From assembly GCF_000381125.1 (NCBI RefSeq), contig NZ_KB905931.1, positions 62,001 to 126,000 of the forward strand: a DNA stretch of 64,000 nt, given 5' to 3'. The stretch comes from Caldimonas manganoxidans ATCC BAA-369 (GTDB lineage: Bacteria > Pseudomonadota > Gammaproteobacteria > Burkholderiales > Burkholderiaceae_C). The notes beneath the pieces are model-generated. The model saw only the letters and a program-made list of their open reading frames with translations, was not told the DNA's origin and did no database searches. Shown here piece after piece: positions 47,859 to 54,779 of the stretch (position 1 is the stretch's first letter; the number at the start of each line of letters is the position of its first letter). Both the position numbers and the translations under genes were made by a program.

Positions 47859-49127
47859 TTATTTGGCCGCGCCGTGCAGCGAGGCACGCCCATAGTCCTG
47901 GGGTGCGCCTTCCACGGGCGTGACGCGTGCGCGGCCCCCTCGTTCGGCCCAGGTGCGCGTCCAGCGGATTTGCACGATGCGCAGCATCATCAGCATGCCC
48001 AGGGCCAACACCGCGAAGGCGACGAAGCCCCAGAGGTAAGTGCCGGCATACTGCTTGGACAGCCCCATCGCATTGGGCAGGAACCCGCCGCCCAGCGCGC
48101 CGATCTCGCCGATCATCGATCCGGCCACGGCCGTCGTCAGCGGCCAGCGCAAGGGCACGAGTTGGAACAAGGCCCCATTGCCCGCGCCCAAGGCGGCAAA
48201 GCACAGCATGAACAGCAAGGTGGTGAGCACCACCGAGCCGCCGGCCAAGCCGCACAGCACCAGGGTGAGGCTGACGATGAGCAGCACGCCCGTGAGCGTG
48301 GTGACGCCGCCGACGCGATCAGACACATAGCCGCCCACCACGCGTACGGCCGAGCCCATCAGGGTTGCCAGCATCGTGAGCTGGCCGGCTTCCACCTTGG
48401 TGACTTTGAACTGGTCGTAGAAGTAGGTGGGCAGGAAGCTGGACAGACCGATGAATCCACCGAAGGTGACGATGTAGATCAGGCTGAAGGCCCATCCGTC
48501 CTTCTCGAACAGACAAGACACGTGTTCGCGCAGCGTCTGGTGTTCTCGGTCGGGCGGCTCTTTGGCGGCCCACCACATCACGGCCATGGGCAGCAGCATG
48601 GTCAAAGCGGCCAGTCCGTAGACCGTCTGCCAGCCCAGATGGGTGGCCAACGGGGGGGCAAAGAGCACGGCCAGCACCGTTCCGGAATTGCCGGCGCCGG
48701 CAATGCCCATGGCCAAGCCTTTGTAGCGCGGCGGGTACCAGCCGCTGCCCAGGCTCAGTGCCACACCGAAGCTCGCACCGGCAATGCCCAACAGCACCCC
48801 CATGGCCAGCACGCGGTCGTAGCTGTCGACGAAGAAGTAGCCGTAGATGAGGGCCAGCACGATCAGGCCCATTTCGACCATCGCAGCGTTTTTGCGGCCG
48901 ATGTACTGTGCCAGCACACCCAGCGGGAAGCGCATCAGCGCGCCGGCCAGGATGGGGACCGAAATCATGAAGCCTTGCTGAGCCGGCGTGAGCTGGAAGC
49001 TCTCCCGAATGAACGGACCCATCGCGCCATTGAGCACCCAGATGGCGAAGCAGAAATCGAAATAGAGAAACGACGCGAGCAGCGTCGGCCAGTGACCGGA
49101 TTTCAGGAAAGTCGTGGAGCCAGACAT
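47859..49127 (-). CDS. narK: nitrate/nitrite MFS transporter (NarK/NasA type)
   Basis: A 422-residue major facilitator protein with 12 predicted helices. WVLNGAMGPFIRESFQLTPAQQGFMISVPILAGALMR holds the conserved arginine of helix 2. The nitrate signatures AGAGNSGTVLAVLFAPPLA (helix 5) and AALGAGNGALFQLVPLRWP (helix 11) are clear. Length suits a single 12-helix NarK rather than a NarK1-NarK2 fusion. It has a 286-base upstream region shared with the divergent ANTAR regulator, with strong hairpins in the RNA leader. It converges on the phosphatase/kinase gene. Confidence 0.94.
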   Translation of the reverse strand: MSGSTTFLKSGHWPTLLASFLYFDFCFAIWVLNGAMGPFIRESFQLTPAQQGFMISVPILAGALMRFPLGVLAQYIGRKNAAMVEMGLIVLALIYGYFFVDSYDRVLAMGVLLGIAGASFGVALSLGSGWYPPRYKGLAMGIAGAGNSGTVLAVLFAPPLATHLGWQTVYGLAALTMLLPMAVMWWAAKEPPDREHQTLREHVSCLFEKDGWAFSLIYIVTFGGFIGLSSFLPTYFYDQFKVTKVEAGQLTMLATLMGSAVRVVGGYVSDRVGGVTTLTGVLLIVSLTLVLCGLAGGSVVLTTLLFMLCFAALGAGNGALFQLVPLRWPLTTAVAGSMIGEIGALGGGFLPNAMGLSKQYAGTYLWGFVAFAVLALGMLMMLRIVQIRWTRTWAERGGRARVTPVEGAPQDYGRASLHGAAK

Positions 49128-49146
49128 GACGAGCCTCGATGAACCC

Positions 49147-49163
49147 ACGGCCTTGCAGGCCGT
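49147..49163 (-). promoter_or_regulatory. leader hairpin just before the narK ribosome site
   Basis: ACGGCCT-N3-AGGCCGT, a perfect 7-bp stem, 20-36 bases before the narK ATG. It has no T-run, so it is not a standard terminator, but it lies next to the GAGG ribosome site and could take part in leader control. Confidence 0.45.
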
Positions 49164-49184
49164 CGGCAGGGCAGGCACTGTGTT

Positions 49185-49202
49185 GCGCACGGCGTCATGC
49201 GC
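49185..49202 (-). promoter_or_regulatory. second leader hairpin upstream of narK
   Basis: On the RNA strand, GCGCATG-ACGC-CGTGCGC pairs with one T-G wobble; with one fewer pair opened, the loop can be written as six bases, GACGCC. It lies 26 bases downstream of the clear hexaloop hairpin and may be the partner hairpin of an ANTAR target, though its first loop base is G rather than A. Confidence 0.35.
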
Positions 49203-49228
49203 AGGACCGGCGGTGCGGTGCACGGTCT

Positions 49229-49246
49229 GGGTGCGGCGTTGCACCC
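49229..49246 (-). promoter_or_regulatory. hexaloop hairpin in the narK leader, candidate ANTAR binding site
   Basis: On the narK RNA strand, GGGTGC-AACGCC-GCACCC forms a perfect 6-bp stem with a six-base loop. The loop has A at position 1 and G at position 4, the two bases conserved in ANTAR target hairpins. It is 102 bases upstream of the narK start. The divergent neighbour encodes an ANTAR protein. Confidence 0.55.
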
Positions 49247-49413
49247 GGCTGCAGTGCAGCAACATCCATGCCAGGGCCCACGCCGTGCGGCCGGTGTCGT
49301 GGGCGCGGAGCTTGCTTGCCCCGATGGCCAGGCGTCCCAGGATGGCTGCCTTCCGCGGAGGCTGGGCCCGGCCCTGGGGCATCCACTCCATTCACTCGAA
49401 AAGGAGAGGGATT

Positions 49414-50706
49414 CTGAACGTCGTCGACTGCCGCCCGGTTTCGGTCCTCGTCTTGGCCGAAGACCCGCTGCCATGCGGCATGCTGCAGTCCGATCTGGAG
49501 GCTGCGGGCTTTCACGTCCTTGGTGCCACCGACTGCCACATGCTGGTGCGTGAGGTGGTGCGGCGCGCACCGGATGGGGTGGTGGCCTGGGTGTCGCATC
49601 TCGACGAGGCGTGGCTGCAGGCCATCGAACGCTTGCGCGACGTCGAGCCCTGCCCGGTGCTGCTGTACACGGCAGATGCCGAGGTGGAGCGCCTGGCGCG
49701 TGCCTTGCAGGCCGGGGTGCACGGTTGCGTGGTGCAAGCTTACGCGCCACAGCGCTTGCGCACCGAATGGGCGCTGGCGCGGCTGCGCTTCGAGCGCGAG
49801 CGGGCGTTGCGCGAAGAGCTCGAGGCCGTGCGGCAGCGTTTCGAGGAGCGCAAACTGGTCGACCGGGCCAAGGGCTTGCTGATGCGAGCCACCCAGATGA
49901 GCGAGGAGGAGGCGTTCCGCGCCCTGCGGCGCGCGTCGATGCAGGCCAATCGGCGCGTGGGCCTGGTCGCGCGCGAGGTGATCGATGCCGCACGGCACGG
50001 CGAAGCCGTCAACCGCTGCGGCCAGCTGCGCATGCTTTCGCAGCGTTTGGTCAAACTCCATGCCTTGTGCATGTGCGGCGAGGACGTCGAGGAGCACCGA
50101 CGAGGTCTGCACCGGTCGATGCAGCGGGTCGATGACAACCTCGCGGTGCTCCAACGTCATCTGTCGGCGGCCAGCTTCGGTGATTTGCTGGGCGGGGTGC
50201 AATCGGCCTGGGCGGCGCTCAAAGCTGCCTTGGGGGATGGCGCGGCGCAAGACCTGGGGGCGGTCGATGCCCAGGCCGAGCGCTTGCTCGAGCAGGCCGA
50301 GCGGCTGACCACGATCTTGGAGCAAGCCAGCCCAGGGTCCACGCTGCGCATCCTCAACATGGCCGGCCGCCAGCGCATGCTTTCGCAGCGCTTGGCCAAA
50401 CAAGTGTTGCTGGCGTCGATGATGCCCGCACCATCGGGGCCGCAGATGCTGGTGCAGGCGCAGGCCACGCGCCAGTTGTTCGAAGACGCGCACGATCAGC
50501 TGAGCGCCCTGCCATTGTCGGATCCGTCATTGCGCGAATCGCTCCAGGCTTCGGCGCGGGCGTGGGCGGCCTTGCTCGATGGAGCCAGTCGGGCCCACGA
50601 GGTGGACGGCCGCCGGACGGTGGCGCAGGTCAGCGAAACGCTGCTGCTGGAACTCGACCGGCTGACCGAGCGTTTCGAGCTGAGCCTCGAGCAGCTGCTC
50701 GGCTGA
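49414..50706 (+). CDS. ANTAR-domain nitrate regulator fused to two PilJ/NarX P-box-like modules
   Basis: About 430 residues. Residues 8-120 form a receiver-like domain without the phospho-acceptor aspartate (a Trp stands where it is expected). Residues 132-192 are an ANTAR RNA-binding domain (ERKLVDRAKGLLMRAT, EEEAFRALRRASMQANRR). Two PilJ-type modules follow, each opening with a P-box-like motif: NRCGQLRMLSQRLVK at 200-214 and NMAGRQRMLSQRLAK at 315-329. The nearest known concept is NasR, an ANTAR antiterminator with a nitrate-sensing NIT domain, but the domain order and sensors differ. No ATG/GTG/TTG fits the ribosome site AAGGAG (49401-49406); CTG 49414 is the best start, ATT 49411 the alternative. 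Confidence 0.85.
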   Translation: MNVVDCRPVSVLVLAEDPLPCGMLQSDLEAAGFHVLGATDCHMLVREVVRRAPDGVVAWVSHLDEAWLQAIERLRDVEPCPVLLYTADAEVERLARALQAGVHGCVVQAYAPQRLRTEWALARLRFERERALREELEAVRQRFEERKLVDRAKGLLMRATQMSEEEAFRALRRASMQANRRVGLVAREVIDAARHGEAVNRCGQLRMLSQRLVKLHALCMCGEDVEEHRRGLHRSMQRVDDNLAVLQRHLSAASFGDLLGGVQSAWAALKAALGDGAAQDLGAVDAQAERLLEQAERLTTILEQASPGSTLRILNMAGRQRMLSQRLAKQVLLASMMPAPSGPQMLVQAQATRQLFEDAHDQLSALPLSDPSLRESLQASARAWAALLDGASRAHEVDGRRTVAQVSETLLLELDRLTERFELSLEQLLG

Positions 50707-50823
50707 GGCACATTTTTTGTGCGCCATGCCGCAAATAGGGGGGGCGGCGCCCGGGACGGGGCGTCCCGAAGCCGTCACAATCCCCCAAAAGGTGGAAAAT
50801 TCCGCCAGCGGCCGCACATCCCC

Positions 50824-51927
50824 ATGAATGATTTGACCGCCGGATTCGCCCGGCCCCGCCCCTCCCACGCGTCGACGGACGAGAGCGATCTCGCGCCGGC
50901 GGGCGATCCCGTGAGCCTGGTTCTGGACCAGGCGCGCCGCAGCGGGGTGAGTGTGCAGTCGTTGCTGCATTTGCTGCAAGCCGCTTGCGAGCAATTGCCC
51001 ACAGGGGTGTTCGTCAAAGATGCCGCGGGGCGCTATCTGTTCGTCAATGCGGCGGCGGCCGCCGTGCTGGGCCATTCGGTGCACGACGTGATCGGACGCA
51101 CCGATGCCGAGCTGCTCGATGCGGAGGCGGCCGCCGTCCTGAAAGACGGCGACGAGGCGGCGCGCGTCCGGCGCATGCCACTGCAGCGTGAGGAGAAGCT
51201 CACCTCGCGCGCCCTGGTGTGCACCCGCATGGCCGTGCCGCTGGATGATCACGGCGTGTGTTTGGCCGGGCTGTGGCTCGATTTCAGTGAGCTGCGCCGC
51301 ACACAAGACAAGCTGCGGCATGCGTTGCATCTGCTGGAGCAACAACAGCGCCAGAACGAGGATCTGCGCCAGGAATTGCGTGACCAAGGCGTGCGTGATC
51401 CGCTCACCGGCGTTTACAACCAGCGCCATTTCGACGAGCAGCTTCGTCGCGAAGTCGATCTGTCGGCGCGGGAGCATCGCGAGTTCGCGCTGGTGGCCAT
51501 CCAGGTCGATGATTACGACGATTTGGTGGCGCGTCACGGTCGGCAAGCGGCCGAGCGCTGCTTGCAGGCGCTCGGGCAGTTGTTGCGTGGCAACACCCGA
51601 GCGATGGATGCACCCTGCCGCATCGGCATCGACCGCTTCGCCGTGCTGCTGTCGGGCGTGGGGCTGGCCACGGCCCATGCGCGCATGGAGGGGCTGCGCC
51701 GCCAGTGCGAGGCCCAAATTGTCATGCACGAGGGTCAGGACCTGCGCTTCACCGTGTCCATGGGGGTGGCCAGCTTTCCGCACAGCAGCGATGAGCTGAC
51801 CGATTTGCTGCGTCTGACCGAGCAGGCCTTGGCGCAAGCCCGCCGCCGGGGAGGCAACGGGGTGGCTTTGGCCCGCATTCCCTTCCAGCCACGGCGTCCC
51901 GAAGCGAGGCCCTCGACCGCAGCCTGA
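50824..51927 (+). CDS. PAS-GGDEF protein with degenerate active site and intact I-site
   Basis: A 367-residue cytoplasmic protein. A PAS domain (about 45-155; LPTGVFVKDAAGRYLFVNAAAAAVLG) is followed by a coiled coil (about 155-188) and a GGDEF-type domain opening with RDPLTGVYNQRHFDEQL. The active-site GGDEF is replaced by GIDRF (268-272), so diguanylate cyclase activity is unlikely. The inhibitory-site motif RxxD (RAMD, 259-262) stands exactly five residues before it, as in PleD, so it may bind c-di-GMP as a receptor. It follows the ANTAR regulator by 117 bases on the same strand and may be co-transcribed. Confidence 0.87.
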   Translation: MNDLTAGFARPRPSHASTDESDLAPAGDPVSLVLDQARRSGVSVQSLLHLLQAACEQLPTGVFVKDAAGRYLFVNAAAAAVLGHSVHDVIGRTDAELLDAEAAAVLKDGDEAARVRRMPLQREEKLTSRALVCTRMAVPLDDHGVCLAGLWLDFSELRRTQDKLRHALHLLEQQQRQNEDLRQELRDQGVRDPLTGVYNQRHFDEQLRREVDLSAREHREFALVAIQVDDYDDLVARHGRQAAERCLQALGQLLRGNTRAMDAPCRIGIDRFAVLLSGVGLATAHARMEGLRRQCEAQIVMHEGQDLRFTVSMGVASFPHSSDELTDLLRLTEQALAQARRRGGNGVALARIPFQPRRPEARPSTAA

Positions 51928-51967
51928 GAAACCGCGCGGCCCCCCGGGGTGGGCTTACGGGGCGGGC

Positions 51968-52783
51968 TTAGCTTGCCAGTGCCTTGTACAGCATGTAGGC
52001 GGCCAAGCCGTAGAGCAACAGGGCAAACGCCCGCTTGAGTTGCTTGACGTTCAAGGCATGGGCGGCGCGCGCGCCCAGTGGGGCGAACATCACGCTGGTG
52101 GCCGCGATCAGCGCCAGCGCAGGCAGGTACAAAAAGCCGATGGCCCCCGGCAGGGCCGCCGGCAGCGACCAGCCGCCGATGACATAACCGACCACGTTGG
52201 CCACCGCGATCGGAAAGCCCAGCGCGGCACTGGTGGCCACCGCTTGGTGAATGGCCACATTGCACCAGGTCATGAAAGGCACCGAGACGAAGCCGCCGCC
52301 AGCGCCCACCAGGCCCGAGAGGAACCCGATCACGCTGCCGGCGGCCACCTGCCCGGCCGCCCCAGGCATCTGCCGCGAGGGCTTGGGCTTCTTGTCCAGC
52401 AACATTTGCGTGGCCGAGAAGCCGACGAAGATCGCGAAGAACAGCGCCAGCCAACGTCCCTTGAGCAACGCAAAGACACCGGCGCCGGCCAGCAGCCCAC
52501 CCAAGACGATGCCTGGGGCCAAGCCGCGCACCAGATCCCAGCGCACGGCTCCCCGCTTGTGATGCGCCCGCACACTGGATACCGAGGTGAACAGGATCGT
52601 GGCCATCGAGGTGGCAATGGCCATCTTGACGGCCAGTTGGGCTTCCACGCCGCGCTGGGCCAGCAAAAAGGTGAGAAAAGGCACCAGCAACATGCCGCCG
52701 CCGATGCCCAACAAGCCGGCCAGAAATCCGGTGAAACAGCCCAGCAGCATCAGCTGGGCGATGAATGGCAGATCGAAAGTCAA
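51968..52783 (-). CDS. TauE/SafE family sulfite/organosulfonate exporter-like membrane protein
   Basis: A 271-residue protein with about eight helices. FTGFLAGLLGIGGGMLLVPFLTFLL and its repeat SVIGFLSGLVGAGGGFVSVPFMTW are the duplicated family motif. I start it at TTG 52783, because GGAG lies five bases upstream and the TTG overlaps the stop of the EVE gene (TTGA), suggesting coupled translation. ATG 52816 would place the start inside the upstream gene. Substrate unknown; the family exports sulfite, sulfoacetate or similar anions. Confidence 0.88.
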   Translation of the reverse strand: MTFDLPFIAQLMLLGCFTGFLAGLLGIGGGMLLVPFLTFLLAQRGVEAQLAVKMAIATSMATILFTSVSSVRAHHKRGAVRWDLVRGLAPGIVLGGLLAGAGVFALLKGRWLALFFAIFVGFSATQMLLDKKPKPSRQMPGAAGQVAAGSVIGFLSGLVGAGGGFVSVPFMTWCNVAIHQAVATSAALGFPIAVANVVGYVIGGWSLPAALPGAIGFLYLPALALIAATSVMFAPLGARAAHALNVKQLKRAFALLLYGLAAYMLYKALAS

Positions 52784-53259
52784 GATCGCTCCAACAAGGC
52801 CAACACGGCGCGCCACTGTGCCGGCGTCACGGGGGTGATCGACAAGCGGTTGCCGGGTTGCAGCACCCGCATCGACGCCAGTTCTGGGCAGGCGCGCATT
52901 TCCTTCAGCGACAGCAACCGGGTCTTGCGCACGAACTTCACGTCACGCAGCAGCCAGCGCGGCGCTTGAGGGCGCGAGGCCGGGTCGTAATAAGGGCTGG
53001 ACGGGTCGAACTGCGTCGGGTCCGGGTACGGCTCGCTGGCCACTTCGGCCAGTCCGGCAATGCCCGGTTCGGGGCAGGACGAGTGGTAGAACAACACGCC
53101 GTCGCCGATGCGCATGGCGTCGCGCATGAAATTGCGCGCCTGATAATTGCGCACGCCGGTCCAAGGCACGGTTTGCCCGGGGGCGGCGGCCAGATCGTCG
53201 ATCGAGCATTCGTCCGGCTCGCTCTTCATGAGCCAGTACTGTTGTTGTTCTGTCGGCAT
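52780..53259 (-). CDS. EVE domain protein (thymocyte nuclear protein 1-like)
   Basis: A 159-residue PUA-like EVE domain protein. YWLMKSEPDECSIDDL at the start and WTGVRNYQARNFMRDAMRIGDGVLFYHSSCPEPGIAGLAEV are diagnostic. EVE domains are thought to recognise modified bases in DNA or RNA. In many proteobacteria this gene is close to zapA and 6S RNA, as here. It is coupled to the TauE-type gene downstream. Confidence 0.93.
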   Translation of the reverse strand: MPTEQQQYWLMKSEPDECSIDDLAAAPGQTVPWTGVRNYQARNFMRDAMRIGDGVLFYHSSCPEPGIAGLAEVASEPYPDPTQFDPSSPYYDPASRPQAPRWLLRDVKFVRKTRLLSLKEMRACPELASMRVLQPGNRLSITPVTPAQWRAVLALLERS

Positions 53260-53281
53260 GGGCGAGAGGACGGCAGACGGG

Positions 53282-53458
53282 GTGTCCGCCACGAGCCGAG
53301 AGCCGCATTCCTGAACCCAGGGGATTCAGGTGGGCGAGGTCAGCAGGGCCTCGGGTTCGTCTGACGCGAGACGATCGCACCAGCCAAGCAATGTTCCAAG
53401 CCCTTGCTCGATGAGCATCGGTTCAAGGAAATATAGAACTCCCGCGAACGCGACGGAC
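53282..53458 (-). ncRNA. ssrS: 6S RNA (regulator of sigma-70 RNA polymerase)
   Basis: About 177 nt, transcribed leftward between zapA and the EVE gene, the classic 6S RNA position. The ends pair: GTCCGTC (53458-53452) with GGCGGAC (53290-53284), seven pairs including one wobble. The 5' half contains CCTTGAACCGATG and the 3' half CACCTGAATCCCCTGGGTTCAGG followed by ATGCGGC, resembling conserved segments of E. coli 6S RNA (CCCTGAGCCGATA and CACCTTGAACCAAGGGTTCAAGG). A TAGAAT box ends 7 bases before the 5' end. 6S RNA mimics an open promoter and sequesters RNA polymerase in stationary phase. Confidence 0.8.
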
Positions 53459-53464
53459 CTGTCG

Positions 53465-53470
53465 ATTCTA
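53465..53470 (-). promoter_or_regulatory. -10 box of ssrS
   Basis: TAGAAT on the minus strand, with the predicted 6S RNA 5' end 7 bases downstream. No consensus -35 is evident. Confidence 0.6.
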
Positions 53471-53515
53471 CGCCCGTTGCGGCAAGCAGTGCCCGCGCAG
53501 TCCGCGGCGGCGGCC

Positions 53516-53857
53516 TCAGAGCAAGCGTCCTTCCTGGCTCAAGGCCTCGTCGATGCGCGCCATCAGTGCACGCAATTTCTGGGCGTGCGCAGCCGCCGAG
53601 GCCTCGGTCGCGGCGCTGGCGGCGCTGGGAGGATGCGCCGGCGCGGGGGCCGGCGTCGGGCGCTTGGCCAGTTCGAAAGCGATGTTCAGCGCGGCCAACA
53701 CGGCGATGCGCTCGCGCGCCTTGACTTTGCCGGCATCGCGGATCGCGCACATCTCCCGGTCCACGGTGTTGACGGCCTCGAGCAAGGCGGCTTCGCCACC
53801 GTCGGCGCAGCCCAGGATATAGCTCTGGCCCATGATGGTCACTTCGATCTGCTTCAT
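53516..53857 (-). CDS. zapA: cell division protein ZapA
   Basis: A 113-residue FtsZ-ring stabiliser. It starts MKQIEVTIMGQSYILGC and contains LLEAVNTVDREMCAIRDAGKVKARERIAVLAALNIAFEL, the ZapA core. The C-terminal coiled coil is preceded by an Ala/Pro-rich insertion (about residues 68-90) longer than in E. coli. Its start overlaps the upstream ZapB-like gene (ATGA), and ssrS follows 57 bases downstream. Confidence 0.93.
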   Translation of the reverse strand: MKQIEVTIMGQSYILGCADGGEAALLEAVNTVDREMCAIRDAGKVKARERIAVLAALNIAFELAKRPTPAPAPAHPPSAASAATEASAAAHAQKLRALMARIDEALSQEGRLL

Positions 53858-54081
53858 GAGCCCTCCGGTCCGTTCTGCGGGGTTTGGGCGGCTTCGCTGG
53901 GCAGGTGTTCGAGCAGGGCATCGATGCGCGCGCGCGCCGTCTGGAGCCGCTGCCGCAAGCTGTCGCGTTCGGCAGACACTTGGGCGAGCTGCCGCTGCAG
54001 CAGCTCGTTGGTGCGCCGCAGCTCCTCGTGGCGCAGCAGCAATCGCTCGATGCGATCGGCAAGTTCGTCGATGGTTGACAT
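53854..54081 (-). CDS. small coiled-coil protein, ZapB-like
   Basis: A 75-residue protein that is almost entirely a coiled coil (MSTIDELADRIERLLLRHEEL, LLQRQLAQVSAERDSLRQRLQ). Its place directly before zapA, with overlapping codons, marks it as the short coiled-coil protein commonly found upstream of zapA in beta- and gammaproteobacteria and likely involved in division-ring assembly. Direct homology to ZapB cannot be shown from low-complexity heptads. Confidence 0.85.
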   Translation of the reverse strand: MSTIDELADRIERLLLRHEELRRTNELLQRQLAQVSAERDSLRQRLQTARARIDALLEHLPSEAAQTPQNGPEGS

Positions 54082-54105
54082 GGGCCGGCCCGTCCTTGAG
54101 CGCGG

Positions 54106-54172
54106 ATTGTAGGAGCCTACCAACGGTCTTGGGGGGCTGCGGTGCAAGCCGAGCGGGGCCGCCTCCTACAAT
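54106..54172. promoter_or_regulatory. mirror-image divergent promoter region between the zapBA-like operon and cobU
   Basis: ATTGTAGGAG (54106-54115) and CTCCTACAAT (54163-54172) are a perfect 10-bp inverted repeat, 47 bases apart. Each arm contains TACAAT reading outward, a plausible -10 box: one for the zapBA-like operon (25 bases before its ATG), one for cobU (34 bases before its ATG). The 125-base gap shows no cobalamin-riboswitch box. Confidence 0.5.
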
Positions 54173-54206
54173 GCCTCGCGCGCCTTGCGCCCGCGCATGG
54201 TCTCTC

Positions 54207-54779
54207 ATGAAGCCCGATCTCGACCTCCATTTGATCCTCGGCGGCGCCCGTTCTGGCAAAAGCCGTCATGCCGAAGCCTTGGCCCGTCAGGCCGAGGCCG
54301 CGGGATCTTCCATCGTCTACGTCGCCACCGCCTGGGCCGGCGATGAGGAAATGCAGGCGCGCATCGCCGAGCACCGGGCGCGGAGGCCGGCGTCCTGGAT
54401 CCAGCTCGAACTGCCCGACGCCGACTTCGCGTTGGCCCACGCCTTGCGTGCACAGGCGGCGGAAAATCGCTGCGTACTCGTCGATTGCTTGACACTGTGG
54501 CTGGCGCAGCATCTTTGTCCGCCGCCCGGCGTGCGCACGCGCGACGCTCAGGCCGAAGTCGATGCCCTGCTCGAAGCGCTGCCTGCGCTGAGCGGCCGGG
54601 TGATCTTCGTCTCCAACGAAATCGGCTTGGGCGTCATGCCCGTGGGGGCCGAGACGCGCCGCACCATCGATGCCTTGGGCCGCTTGCACCAGCAACTGGC
54701 CCAGCGTGCACACCGCGTCACCTTGATGGTGGCCGGTCTGCCGCTGGAACTCAAACCCTCACGAGGAAGTTGCCCATGA
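54207..54779 (+). CDS. cobU: adenosylcobinamide kinase / adenosylcobinamide-phosphate guanylyltransferase
   Basis: A bifunctional enzyme of 190 residues activating adenosylcobinamide with GTP. The P-loop [15 protein letters not shown] (about residues 10-24) is followed by [25 protein letters not shown], with the guanylylated histidine in the EHRARRP segment. [14 protein letters not shown] and [12 protein letters not shown] complete the family. First gene of a cobU-cobT-cobS-cobC operon; its stop overlaps the cobT start (ATGA). Confidence 0.95.
   Translation: MKPDLDLHLILGGARSGKSRHAEALARQAEAAGSSIVYVATAWAGDEEMQARIAEHRARRPASWIQLELPDADFALAHALRAQAAENRCVLVDCLTLWLAQHLCPPPGVRTRDAQAEVDALLEALPALSGRVIFVSNEIGLGVMPVGAETRRTIDALGRLHQQLAQRAHRVTLMVAGLPLELKPSRGSCP

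Noticed and set aside
38528-50706. Nitrate assimilation cluster as a wholly new system
   Set aside because: The enzymes and their order follow known Burkholderiales nitrate clusters; only the regulatory layer (ANTAR/P-box fusion, phosphatase/kinase-like fusion, mini-receptor, leader hairpin) is unusual.
54082-54206. Possible cobalamin riboswitch before cobU
   Set aside because: The 125-base gap has no B12-box-like sequence and is explained better by divergent promoters in an inverted repeat.
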